Shown: piece after piece, positions 34,180 through 42,700 of the stretch
Numbering within the stretch: the stretch's first letter is position 1
Layout of the letters: every line of letters begins with the position of its first letter
Source: Actinacidiphila acididurans
Lineage (GTDB): Bacteria; Actinomycetota; Actinomycetes; Streptomycetales; Streptomycetaceae
Assembly (NCBI RefSeq): GCF_016918855.1
Contig: NZ_JADKYB010000003.1
Location: 1-64,000, forward strand
Direction: 5' to 3'
DNA length: 64,000 nt
The notes under the pieces: generated by a model
What the model was told of the DNA's origin: nothing
The model's database searches: none
The model's input: the letters and a program-made list of their open reading frames with translations, nothing else
Translations under genes and position numbers: made by a program

Positions 34180-37100
34180 TCAGCCCACCGAGATCGCGAA
34201 CACGTGGATCCCGGTGTCCGCCGGCAGCGTCACGGTCGCCACCGTCCTGGACGGGTCGAGCGCGCCGCCCGTGGTGTACAGGCTCACCGCGTGGTTGCCG
34301 AGCGTGTCGGTCGGCGGCCGGTTCCAGTTCGCGGTGGTCACCGCGAGCTGCGAGTTGCCGCTGGCCTTGTTGCTGTACCAGTCGGGGAAGTCCACCGCGA
34401 TCTGCGCGCTGGTCCCGTCGGTGTACGTGACCTGGACCGTCGCCGAGTGCGCCGAGCTGATCCCGGTGCCCAGCAGCCCGATCTTCGAGCCCTGCGCGCC
34501 GATCCGGATCACCTGGCCGTTCGCGGCCACGTTGTCCGGCTGGCCCGGCTGGGTGTTCGGCCACTGGTACGACAGCCCGCCGGCCGTCACGGTCGCGCCC
34601 GGCGTGTAGCCGACCGCGGCCAGTTGCGTCGCGGACAGGCTGTAGCCGCCCGGGTCGAGCTTGCCGGTCGACGGGTCGCTGTCCGCGCTGATGCCGGCGT
34701 TGTTGAACGCCGCGGCGACCGAGGCGTACGGCACTGTGGTCGTCGCGTCCGCGGTCTTGGACTGCTCGCCCTGGAGGACGTAATGGGCCGTTCCGGTCAG
34801 TGAGTCGGTGCCCGGCGCCGCGTCGGTGGGAGCGGTCACGGTCCAGTCGGCGCTCACCGAGGTGTGCGGGGCGATGTGGCGCGGCGCGGGGGCGCCGGCC
34901 GGCACCGCGGTCCAGCCCGCCGGGACGTTCAGGCCCAGGGACAGGTTCTCCACGTTGTCGTCACCGTTGTTGGTGAAGGTGGTCTTCACCGTGTGCGTGC
35001 TGCCCGCGTCAGTGGTCGCCGGGGCGTCGACGGCCACGGACTGCACGCCCACCGACTTGGCCACGGTCACCGCGCCGGTCAGCGGGGTGTCCGCCGACGA
35101 CTCGCCGACGTAGACCGGGTAGGTCCCGTCCTGGACCGTCCAGTCGTGGGCGTTGCTGTCCCAGATCCGCAAGCTCTCGGCCGGCAGCGTCAGCTCCACC
35201 TGCTTCGTGCTGCCCGGGGCCACGGTGACCTTGGCGAACGCCTTCAGCTCCTTCGGCGGCTCGCCCGAGCCCGCCGGGTGGCCGAGGTAGACCTGCACCA
35301 CGTCCGAACCGCTGCGCTGTCCGGTGTTGGTGACGTCCACCAGCACGTGGACCGGCGCGGTGCCGTGCCCGGTCTGGATCAGGTCGGTCGGGCCGATCCG
35401 CAGGTTGGACAGCTTGAAGCTGGTGTACGACAGGCCGTAGCCGAACGGGAACAGCGGGGTCTGGTCGGTGTCCTGGTACCAGCGGTAGCCGACGTCCAGC
35501 TTCTCGCTGTAGTCGTACACGCCGTTGACGGCCGGGTAGCGGCCGGGCGCGGCGGCCACCGCGGTCTGGGTGTCGCTCGCCGGGAAGCTGACCGGCAGCC
35601 GGCCGCTCGGCTCCGCGTCACCGGTCAGCAGCGCGGCCAGCGCGTTGCCGTCCTCCTGGCCCGGGTACCACATGTCCAGTACGGCCGGCACGTTCGACAG
35701 CCACGGCATCAGCACCGGGGCGCCGGCCCGTACCACCACGATCGTCCGGGGGTTGGCCGCCGCGACCGCGCGGATCAGGTCGTCCTCGTTGCCGGGCAGC
35801 GCCAGCGTGGTGCGGTCCGAGCCCTCGCTGGAGGAGTCGCCCACGACCACCACGGCCGCGTCCGACTGGGCTGCGGCCTGCGCCGCCGCCGCGATCGTCG
35901 GGTCGGGCACGCCAGGCGCGGACCAGCCCACGCTCACCGAGGCGCCGCCGCCGTTCTCGTAGTACTCGATCCGGATGCTGTGCGGCTCGCCCGCGGTGAG
36001 CTGCACCGGGGTGCTCTTGACGGTGGTCGGCCCGTGGTCGCTCCAATTGTTGACGATCAGCTTGCCGTCCAGGTAGATCCGGCTGCCGTCGTCGCTGGTC
36101 GCGCCGAAGGTGTACGAGCCGGTGGCCGGCGCGGTGACCGTGCCGGTCCAGCGCACCGAGAAGCCGTCGGAGGGCAGCCCGGGGGCGGGCGCGCCGGTGC
36201 CCCAGTCGAAGTCGACGGCGCTGTCGGCCCGGGTGAGGGCCGGCGTGCCGGACAGCGTCATGTTCGTGAAGTACTGACCCTGGAGCCCGGTGAACGCCGA
36301 GGCCGGGATCGGCGGCATGTTCGCGCCGCCCGCCTTGACCGAGGTGACCGCCACCGAGTCGCCGAGCCGGGCCTTCAGACCGCTGACCGGGTCGACCTTC
36401 TTGTACGGCGTCACCGCGGAGCTGCCCCCGCCGCCGGTGACCGCGGTCTCGGCGTTCGGGCCGATCACCGCGAGGGACTTGAGCGTGCCCGGGTTCAGCG
36501 GCAGCGTTGCCTTGTCGTTCTTGAGCAGCACGCTGCCCTCTTCGGCCGCCTTGCGGGCGAAGGCGCTGTCGGCCTCGAAGTCGGCTGTCACCGGCGTCTG
36601 CGGGTCGAACAGCCCGGTGCGGAACTCCAGCCGCAGGATGCGGCGGGCCGCGTCGTCCAGCACCGACTGCGGCACCTGCCCGGCCGCGACGGCGGCGGGC
36701 AGCTGCTGGAAGTAGGTGGTGCCGCTGAACTCCTGGTCCAGGCCGGCCAGCGCGGAGGCCACCGTGCTGTGGTTGGCCGGGTAGTCGGTGTCGATGACCC
36801 CGTCGAACTTCCAGGTGTCGATCAGGATGTCCCGCAGGATCTGCGCGTTCTCGCACGCGTAGGTGCCGTTGACCTTGTTGTACGCGCACATCACGGACCA
36901 GACCTTGCCGTCCTTGACCGCCTTCTCGAAGGCCGGCAGGTAGATCTCGTGCAGGGTCCGCTCGTCGATGTTGGAACTCGACGTCATGCGGGCGTTCTCC
37001 TGGTTGTTGCCCGCGAAGTGCTTGACCTGGGCGGCCACGCCCTGGGCCTGGATGCCCTGGATCTCCGCCGAGGCGATGTCGCCGGCCAGCTCCGGGTCCT

Positions 37101-37599
37101 CGCCCATGGTCTCGAAGTCGCGGCCGCCCAGCGGGGTGCGCACGATGTTCACCATGGGCCCGTAAATGACCTGGTAGCCGCGGGACTTGGCCTCCGTGCC
37201 CATCACGGTGCCGTAGCCCTTGGCGAGCGAGGGGTCGAACGACGCGGCCAGCGACACCGGCGAGGGCAGCGCGGTGGCGGGCTGCCCGTCGCGTACGCCG
37301 CCCGGGCCGTCGGTGAACTGCATCCCGGGGACGCCCAGGCGGTCGACACCCGGTATGTAGCCGGTGGCGTGCGAACCGCTCGGCACACCCACCGCGGTCA
37401 TCAGCTTCGCCTTCTCGGCGTTGGTCATCTGCCCCAGCAGCAGGTCGACCCGCTGCTCCAGCGGGAGGGAGGAGTCCAGCCAGGGTCTGGACCCACCGGA
37501 ATCGTTTCCGGTGACGGCACCGGCGACGCCGGGTACCGCGACCGGCACGGCCAGAGCGGCGGCTGCCGCCACCGCGACCGCGAGACGAGCCATGCGCAT
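34180..37599 (-). CDS. Large secreted GH3 beta-glucosidase with PA14 and NEW3 domains
   Basis: 1139 aa from the ATG at 37599, preceded by GGAGAA. Signal peptide, then GH3 N-domain with the substrate motif QVKHFAGNNQEN and the nucleophile Asp in GVIDTDYPAN (family usually SDW). The GH3 C-domain is interrupted by a PA14 module (GLQGQYFTNMTLSGTPALTR). Next come an FnIII-like domain (DVTNTGQRSGSDVVQVYL), an NPCBM-associated NEW3 domain (TTFTNNGDDNVENLSLGLNV) and a ~150-residue C-terminal beta domain. It likely cleaves beta-glucosides or plant oligosaccharides outside the cell. Single gene behind inverted-repeat operators, between two hairpins. Confidence 0.9.
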   Translation of the reverse strand: MRMARLAVAVAAAAALAVPVAVPGVAGAVTGNDSGGSRPWLDSSLPLEQRVDLLLGQMTNAEKAKLMTAVGVPSGSHATGYIPGVDRLGVPGMQFTDGPGGVRDGQPATALPSPVSLAASFDPSLAKGYGTVMGTEAKSRGYQVIYGPMVNIVRTPLGGRDFETMGEDPELAGDIASAEIQGIQAQGVAAQVKHFAGNNQENARMTSSSNIDERTLHEIYLPAFEKAVKDGKVWSVMCAYNKVNGTYACENAQILRDILIDTWKFDGVIDTDYPANHSTVASALAGLDQEFSGTTYFQQLPAAVAAGQVPQSVLDDAARRILRLEFRTGLFDPQTPVTADFEADSAFARKAAEEGSVLLKNDKATLPLNPGTLKSLAVIGPNAETAVTGGGGSSAVTPYKKVDPVSGLKARLGDSVAVTSVKAGGANMPPIPASAFTGLQGQYFTNMTLSGTPALTRADSAVDFDWGTGAPAPGLPSDGFSVRWTGTVTAPATGSYTFGATSDDGSRIYLDGKLIVNNWSDHGPTTVKSTPVQLTAGEPHSIRIEYYENGGGASVSVGWSAPGVPDPTIAAAAQAAAQSDAAVVVVGDSSSEGSDRTTLALPGNEDDLIRAVAAANPRTIVVVRAGAPVLMPWLSNVPAVLDMWYPGQEDGNALAALLTGDAEPSGRLPVSFPASDTQTAVAAAPGRYPAVNGVYDYSEKLDVGYRWYQDTDQTPLFPFGYGLSYTSFKLSNLRIGPTDLIQTGHGTAPVHVLVDVTNTGQRSGSDVVQVYLGHPAGSGEPPKELKAFAKVTVAPGSTKQVELTLPAESLRIWDSNAHDWTVQDGTYPVYVGESSADTPLTGAVTVAKSVGVQSVAVDAPATTDAGSTHTVKTTFTNNGDDNVENLSLGLNVPAGWTAVPAGAPAPRHIAPHTSVSADWTVTAPTDAAPGTDSLTGTAHYVLQGEQSKTADATTTVPYASVAAAFNNAGISADSDPSTGKLDPGGYSLSATQLAAVGYTPGATVTAGGLSYQWPNTQPGQPDNVAANGQVIRIGAQGSKIGLLGTGISSAHSATVQVTYTDGTSAQIAVDFPDWYSNKASGNSQLAVTTANWNRPPTDTLGNHAVSLYTTGGALDPSRTVATVTLPADTGIHVFAISVG

Positions 37600-37654
37600 A
37601 CAGGTTCTCCAAATGGGCGTACGGACCTGCGGGTTCACATGCGTGGGGGGACTC

Positions 37655-37725
37655 GCGTTCAGCCGATGAACGCAAACGTGCGTCAGTCTGCGCTCGACCC
37701 TGTGAGGCGTCAATATTCTGAACGC
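37655..37725. promoter_or_regulatory. Inverted-repeat operators before the GH3 gene
   Basis: GCGTTCA-N5-TGAACGC is a perfect palindrome at 37655-37673. A second, imperfect copy GCGTCA-N6-TGAACGC lies at 37707-37725. Both are 60-130 bp upstream of the GH3 start. The regulator is not adjacent. A third palindrome GTTCGGCGAAC (37753-37763) lies nearer the divergent small gene. Confidence 0.55.
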
Positions 37726-37800
37726 AAGTCACGATGCTGACTGGCCTGCTGTGTTCGGCGAACGCACACACGCCCCGACCACGGAACGTAAGCTCGCCTC

Positions 37801-38085
37801 GTGAGACACGGTGTCATCGAGACGGGTGGGTGTGCGCGGTGCGCCGACCTGGAGGCGCGGTTCCGGGATCCGGCCACTCCCAACCCGGGCGCTTTTCTCT
37901 ACGGCTGGGCCGCCCACCTTCTCGACGACCACGGATCGTGTCCGAAACCGCGCCCAGGATGCGTGGAATGCGACCGATTCGCCGCCGGCCCGGTCGCGGT
38001 GGACGGGACCCTCTGGCAGCGCTGGGCCCGGACGCATTACATGGTGTGTGCTTTGGCGCCGGACTGGAAACGTACGGGGGTGTGA
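37801..38085 (+). CDS. Small cysteine-rich hypothetical protein
   Basis: 94 aa from a GTG. Cysteines occur in CARCADL, CPKPRPGCVEC and YMVCAL, a spacing that could hold zinc. No known domain recognised. A TAAGCT hexamer lies 6 nt before the start codon and there is no ribosome site, so it may be leaderless. A strong hairpin follows at 38173. Confidence 0.65.
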   Translation: MRHGVIETGGCARCADLEARFRDPATPNPGAFLYGWAAHLLDDHGSCPKPRPGCVECDRFAAGPVAVDGTLWQRWARTHYMVCALAPDWKRTGV

Positions 38086-38393
38086 CCTCGGGCGCGCCGC
38101 GCCCGGTCGGCGGCGATTCGGCCGTGCGGTGGCCGAATACGGTTGGTCGCCGGACGGTCGGGAAGGGCCGATCCGGGGCCGTCGGGAGGTGACGGCCCCG
38201 GGCTCGCGCCTCCCGGTGGGTCCGCGTACCGGCCGTGTCGCCGCTTTTACCACGAGCCGTGCAGGGCGCGCCGGAGAGCCGTCGGATTTCGGCTGCACCG
38301 GCGTGTGCGGCGAGATTTCAGAGCTTGAACAAAGGGTCGGCCGCAAAATAAATGGGTGGCCCGGTGTCCGGCCGCGCTTGTAGCGTCCGTGCG
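38086..38393. other. Intergenic region with terminator and promoter
   Basis: 308 bp. It holds a hairpin (38173-38201) and, at the right end, TAGCGT (38381-38386) seven bases before the acetyltransferase ATG. No gene visible. Confidence 0.5.
38173..38201 (+). terminator. Hairpin terminator after the small Cys-rich gene
   Basis: Perfect 11-bp arms CCGGGGCCGTC and GACGGCCCCGG around a 7-nt loop. Confidence 0.65.
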
Positions 38394-38879
38394 ATGCCCA
38401 GCGAGAACGAGACCGGCGACGAGACGCTCATCAGGCCCGCGCGGACCGGCGACGCGGCGGCCATCGCGCGCATCCACATGGACTCCCGGGCGGCGACCAT
38501 GCCCTACCTGCCGCCGCAGAGACGGTCCCACGACGAGGTGACCCGGTGGGTCCGCGAGGTCGTGCTCAAGGACTGCCACACCCTCGTCGCCCTGCGCGGC
38601 ACCCGCCCGGTCGGCTACGCGGCCGTCGACGGCGACCTCCTCGACCACCTCTACCTCCGCCCGGACGTGCTGCGCCAAGGCCTCGGCACCCTCCTGCTCA
38701 CCGGCGCCAAACACCTCAGCCCCGCCGGCCTGTCCCTCCACGTCTTCCAGCAGAACACCGGCGCCCAGGCCTTCTACCGCCACCACGGCTTCGCCGTCGT
38801 CGGCTGCGGCGACGGGAGCGGCAACATGGAGGGCCTGCCGGAGATGACCCTGCGGTGGGACCCGGGCGCCCGGGACTGA
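38394..38879 (+). CDS. GNAT acetyltransferase
   Basis: 161 aa from the ATG at 38394. GNAT fold with IRPARTGDAAAIARIHMDS, the core LYLRPDVLRQGLGTLLLTGA (acetyl-CoA loop close to the RxxGxG/A consensus) and NTGAQAFYRHHGFAVVG. Substrate unknown. Probably leaderless (TAGCGT seven bases upstream). The tandem array begins at its stop codon. Confidence 0.85.
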   Translation: MPSENETGDETLIRPARTGDAAAIARIHMDSRAATMPYLPPQRRSHDEVTRWVREVVLKDCHTLVALRGTRPVGYAAVDGDLLDHLYLRPDVLRQGLGTLLLTGAKHLSPAGLSLHVFQQNTGAQAFYRHHGFAVVGCGDGSGNMEGLPEMTLRWDPGARD

Positions 38880-39260
38880 GATGCGCGGGCCGGGCGGACG
38901 TGCTCCTTGCTGAACGGCGTCCGGAATCCTGGCACCTGGGGCTGAGATTCGCGGGCGGTGGGGCGTGCTTCTTGTCGAACCGCCGGAACCCTGGCGCCCC
39001 GGACTGAGATCCGCGAGCGGCGGGGGCGTACTTCTTGCCGAAGGGCGTCCGGAACCCCGGCGCCTCGCACCGGAATCCGTCGGCCAGTTGGCGTGCAACC
39101 GTGCTGAACGCCGTCCGAAACGCAGGCACCCTCGACTGACATCCGCGGGCAGCGGCACGTGCTCCGTGCCGAAGGGCGTCCGAAACCTGGCATCCCGGAC
39201 TGAGATCCGCGAGCAGCCGGGCGTACTCCTTGCCGAACCCCGGCCGGATTGCGTCAGGTA
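38874..39260. repeat. Six-copy ~65-bp degenerate tandem array
   Basis: Six units start near 38876, 38942, 39004, 39070, 39136 and 39200, spaced 62-66 bp. Each has the plan CTGAGATCCGCGAGC, then CGTACTTCTTGCCGAA, then GGGCGTCCGGAACCC, with 10-25% divergence between copies. The first unit begins inside the acetyltransferase stop codon and the last ends about 30 bp before the next gene. The spacing is not constant in codons and no start/ribosome signal fits, so I read it as non-coding. Confidence 0.85.
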
Positions 39261-39276
39261 GGCGCCGCCATCTGCG

Positions 39277-39282
39277 TAGAGT
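39277..39282 (+). promoter_or_regulatory. -10 element of a probable leaderless promoter
   Basis: TAGAGT lies eight bases before the ATG of the MFS exporter; no ribosome site is present. Confidence 0.4.
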
Positions 39283-39290
39283 GCGGGACC

Positions 39291-40565
39291 ATGTCCGCCG
39301 CTCCGGACCGGCCGCCGCTGTGGCGCAACCGGCCGTTCGTCCTGCTTGCCTGCGCCCGGGTCGTCTCCGTTCTGGGCAACGGTTTCGCGCGGGTCGCCCT
39401 CGCGTTCGCCGTCCTGGCGCTGCCCGGCGCCGGCCCCGGACGCCTGTCACTCGTACTGGCCTGCCAGGCCGTGCCGCAGCTCGCCTTCGTGCTGGTGGGC
39501 GGTGTCGTCGCCGACCGGATGTCCCGGTCCCGGCTGATGGCCACCTCCGACGTCATCGGAGCCGCGGCCTATGCCGGCCTGGCCGCCCTGGTCCTCACCC
39601 GGCACGCCCCGCTGACCGCGATGTGCCTGCTGGCCGTCGCCGCCGGTACCGCCACCGCCCTGTTCTCCCCGGCGATGGACGGCGTGGTCCCGCTCGTCGT
39701 GCCGCCCGACCGGCTCCAGCAGGCCAACGGCCTGCTCCGGGTCGGTACCAATATCTCGCTGCTGCTCGGGCTCGCCCTCTCCGGCGTCACCGTGGCCTGG
39801 CTCGGCGCGGGCTGGGCGCTGGCCCTCGACGCCGGCTCCTTCGTGGTCAGCGCGGTGCTGACGGCTCGGCTCGGCGTCGCGGACCGGCCGCGCAGGGGCA
39901 CCTCCGGCTGGGCCGATCTGCGCGAGGGCTGGCGGGAGTTCGCCTCGCGGCAGTGGTTGTGGGCCGTCGTCGCCCAGTACACCGTGGTCGTCGCCGCCCT
40001 CAACGCCAACGTCGGCGTCCTGGGCCCGCTCGCCGTCCGTCACCACCTCGGCGGCGCCCGCGCCTGGTCGCTGATCGTCGCCGCCCAGGCGCTGGGGGCC
40101 GTGGCCGGCGCGGGACTCGCCGCCCGGGTACGGGTCCGCCGGCCGGTCCTGGTCGCGGTCCTGGCCACCCTGCCCTCGGCCCTGCCGATCGCCCTGCTCG
40201 GCGCGGGGGCTCCCGTCTGGGCGACCGCCACCGCGATGTTCGCCGCCGGCGTCTCCTCCGACGTCTTCGCCGTCCTGTGGTCCACCACCATCCAGCGCGA
40301 AGTACCCGAGGAGGCGCTGTCCCGGGTCAGCTCCTACGACTGGTTCGGCTCGCTCGCCTTCGCCCCCCTCGGCCTGCTCGTGGCCGGTCCCGCGGCGGCC
40401 GCATGGGGCACCGACCGGGCCCTGTTCACCTGCGCGGCCCTGGTCGTGGCCGCCACGCTCGCCGCCCTGCTCGCCCCGCAGGTCCGCACCCTCCGCAGCC
40501 CGGACGCGTCCTCGCCCCTGCCGCCGCGCCCGGCCGCTCCGGTCGAGGCGGCGGATGCCCCGTGA
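39291..40565 (+). CDS. MFS exporter (enterobactin-exporter-like, MFS_3)
   Basis: 424 aa from the ATG at 39291. Twelve membrane segments; loop 2-3 GGVVADRMSRSRLMATSD is the MFS signature, and SSDVFAVLWSTTIQREVP matches the MFS_3 pattern. It is probably an exporter of a small hydrophobic compound. No regulator adjacent. The DNA before it is the tandem repeat array. Confidence 0.87.
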   Translation: MSAAPDRPPLWRNRPFVLLACARVVSVLGNGFARVALAFAVLALPGAGPGRLSLVLACQAVPQLAFVLVGGVVADRMSRSRLMATSDVIGAAAYAGLAALVLTRHAPLTAMCLLAVAAGTATALFSPAMDGVVPLVVPPDRLQQANGLLRVGTNISLLLGLALSGVTVAWLGAGWALALDAGSFVVSAVLTARLGVADRPRRGTSGWADLREGWREFASRQWLWAVVAQYTVVVAALNANVGVLGPLAVRHHLGGARAWSLIVAAQALGAVAGAGLAARVRVRRPVLVAVLATLPSALPIALLGAGAPVWATATAMFAAGVSSDVFAVLWSTTIQREVPEEALSRVSSYDWFGSLAFAPLGLLVAGPAAAAWGTDRALFTCAALVVAATLAALLAPQVRTLRSPDASSPLPPRPAAPVEAADAP

Positions 40566-40625
40566 CGTCGGCGTTCGGTCCGGCCTGATTGCGGGAGCCG
40601 AATGCGCTGGTGCGATCATCCTCCA

Positions 40626-41351
40626 ATGCGAGAGATCGATGAGCTGGCCGATGTCGACGATCCGGCGTGGCCCGGACTCCAGGAGGCGCTCGCAGCCGGC
40701 CCCGTGCCGGTGCGGGTACTTCCGGCCGACCGCGACGAAGCGCGTCGCTGCCTCTTGCAGATCCAGATCACCGCGCGATCGGTGCTCGGCGCCCTCGTAC
40801 TGAACACGGGCGGGCTGCTCCTGGACGACGGATGGGTACGCGTATTCGGCGGCGGTTCGCCGGCCGACCGGAGTCTGCCGAGCCTGGGGCAGGTCAACGG
40901 ATTTCCCGCGGCCTTCGATCCCGCTTGGCGCCCCGCGGCCGGACTCGTCGTCGGCCACGACGTCGTGGGCGGCGTCTTCGCCCTGAACGGCCACGACCCC
41001 GCGGCAGCGGGCCGCCCGGGGGCGCCGGGCCAGCTGACCTACTTCGCCCCCGACACCCTCGCCTGGGAGCCACTGAGGATGGGCCACTCCGCCTGGGTCT
41101 CCTGGCTCCTGTCGGGCCGCCTGGAGACCTTCTACGACGGCCTGCGCTGGCCCGGCTGGCGCGAGGAGGCCGCCGCCCTGACCCCCTCCCAGGGCATCTC
41201 AGTCGTCCCCTTCCTGTGGACCGAAGAGGCCCACGCGGATCTCGCTGCCACGAGCCGACGCGCGGTCCCGATGCGCGAAGTCCTCGGAGTCGCAGCCGAC
41301 TTCGCCACCCAAATGGGCCCGTCCACCCCCGGCTTCCTCGGTGAGGCATGA
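40626..41351 (+). CDS. DUF2625 family protein
   Basis: 241 aa from the ATG at 40626. DUF2625 pattern: RSVLGALVLNTGGLLLDDGW, GHDVVGGVFALNGHD, TYFAPDTLAWEPL, ETFYDGLRWPGW. Function unknown in general. Soluble, no signal peptide. The next gene (DUF4259) is convergent. Confidence 0.8.
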   Translation: MREIDELADVDDPAWPGLQEALAAGPVPVRVLPADRDEARRCLLQIQITARSVLGALVLNTGGLLLDDGWVRVFGGGSPADRSLPSLGQVNGFPAAFDPAWRPAAGLVVGHDVVGGVFALNGHDPAAAGRPGAPGQLTYFAPDTLAWEPLRMGHSAWVSWLLSGRLETFYDGLRWPGWREEAAALTPSQGISVVPFLWTEEAHADLAATSRRAVPMREVLGVAADFATQMGPSTPGFLGEA

Positions 41352-41537
41352 CCCGTTCGGCCCGGCCCCAGGCAGCGGGGGAGAGGCCGTACGGGTCCCC
41401 ACGGCAGGGGGCCGGCTCTGTTCACACGGGGTGGTACTTGGGCGCACCGGTGTCACCCCTGCTCGCCATGGGGCCGACCAGCTCCCCGATCGCTCGGCCA
41501 AGCGGCCAGGCTCGATGCCTCTCGGTCCCGAAGCAGG

Positions 41538-41969
41538 TCAAGGCTCGATATCGAAGAGACGGAGGGAAGACGGCGGTGGGGCGAGTACTCCGCGAAGGCG
41601 AGTGAGCATCGCCTGCCATTGTTTCCAGTCCTCCGGGTCCACCCAATTCGAGGCCGGCCCGGCCTCGTCGCCGGCAATGCGGGCGAGGGCTTCGTCGGCG
41701 AGTGTTCGAAGGTCGGTGGGAAACGTGGGCAGAGGTTTCTCCGGACCGTAGGGCGTGTCGACGGGTTCGCCTCCAGGGCATTGCGCCGCGATCAGTGCGG
41801 CCGCAGCCACCGCTTCGTCTGCTTCTACAAGGTAGCCAATGCGGTCGACCGTCCGGACGAGGACGCCTCGGATCAGGGATTCGCGTGCGTCGGGTTCGGC
41901 GTCGTCAAGAGCGTTGGCGAAGTCCGCAGCTGTGTCGTTGTCGAAGGGACCCGTGCCCCAGGTGCCCAT
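41538..41969 (-). CDS. DUF4259 family protein
   Basis: 143 aa from the ATG at 41969 (MGTWGTGPFDNDTAADFANA, the family hallmark). Function unknown; these short proteins are often found with other domains of unknown function in actinobacteria. The upstream in-frame extension lacks this hallmark and is not included. Confidence 0.82.
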   Translation of the reverse strand: MGTWGTGPFDNDTAADFANALDDAEPDARESLIRGVLVRTVDRIGYLVEADEAVAAAALIAAQCPGGEPVDTPYGPEKPLPTFPTDLRTLADEALARIAGDEAGPASNWVDPEDWKQWQAMLTRLRGVLAPPPSSLRLFDIEP

Positions 41970-42119
41970 GTCGATCTCCTCGGGTGGCTTCGCCGGGATC
42001 CTCGCATCCACCACCGACACCACGACCCCTCACGGGCTCTGGTGCTTCTCTGAGCGTCATGGGGGCGGCCCTTGCTGCCAGGATCGGCAGCGTGAAGACT
42101 CGCTTGGGGGTGAGACGGG

Positions 42120-42587
42120 TTGAGCTACGACCTCAAGGCAGTGATCGCGGGGCGCGGCTTGCTGGATGCGCTGACGGGTGATGTGTCTGCCGCCCGCCTC
42201 GTGGACTTGCGTCAGGGTTTGGCGCTGCTGCCCATGACCGATGCCTTGTCGGAGATGTTGACCGATGCGTCCCGGGCTCGCCATCCGGCCTTCTGGAGCC
42301 TCCCGGCCGGCTTCGACCAGGTGCTGGTCGAGTGGTCGCGGACCGGTCCCGTGGCCTATGTGGAAGCTGAGTACTTCGGAGGCGTGGGCCAGGAGAACGC
42401 GGCGGTCTGGCGTGACGGGGAACTCGTCCTTGGACCGCTCCACCTTGCCGAAGGTGAACCGGTGCCAGTTGAAGGAACCCCTGTCCGCCAGGCGCTGCGT
42501 GCGCTCGGCGTCAGTGCCGGCGAGGATGACGAGTTCACGGCCGCGGGCCTTGGCGCACACCGGAACAACGACGAGTGGTCGTCCTGA
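42120..42587 (+). CDS. Conserved Streptomyces hypothetical protein
   Basis: 155 aa from a TTG at 42120. Protein-like throughout (LVDLRQGLALLPMTDALSEM, GPVAYVEAEYFGGVGQENAA). Acidic C-terminus. I recognise it as a pattern that recurs in streptomycetes but know no function. No operon partner. Confidence 0.65.
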   Translation: MSYDLKAVIAGRGLLDALTGDVSAARLVDLRQGLALLPMTDALSEMLTDASRARHPAFWSLPAGFDQVLVEWSRTGPVAYVEAEYFGGVGQENAAVWRDGELVLGPLHLAEGEPVPVEGTPVRQALRALGVSAGEDDEFTAAGLGAHRNNDEWSS

Positions 42588-42700
42588 CGGCGCGGACTCG
42601 GCAGTGGTGCAGCCCCGCGCGACCCAGCGGATTCTGCGCACGACGCTCCGCGGCGCCAGCGAATTCCACACCGCAGCGGCGTGAACCTCGGCGGCGGGGC

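Noticed and set aside
34864..37740. 958-codon plus-strand open frame opposite the GH3 gene
   Set aside because: Arg/Val/Gly-rich antisense shadow of high-GC codon use; no ribosome site or domain, while the minus strand shows full GH3 motifs.
38247..39158. Proline-rich minus-strand protein with ~22-residue repeats over the tandem array
   Set aside because: Unit spacing 62-66 bp is not a steady codon multiple and all frames give similar low-complexity products; better explained as non-coding repeats.
38874..39260. CRISPR array
   Set aside because: Repeats are contiguous and diverged with no unique spacers; no cas genes.
41422..41530. Minus-strand tail reading GELVGPMASRGDTGAPKYHP
   Set aside because: No start, no ribosome site and no family; may be chance.
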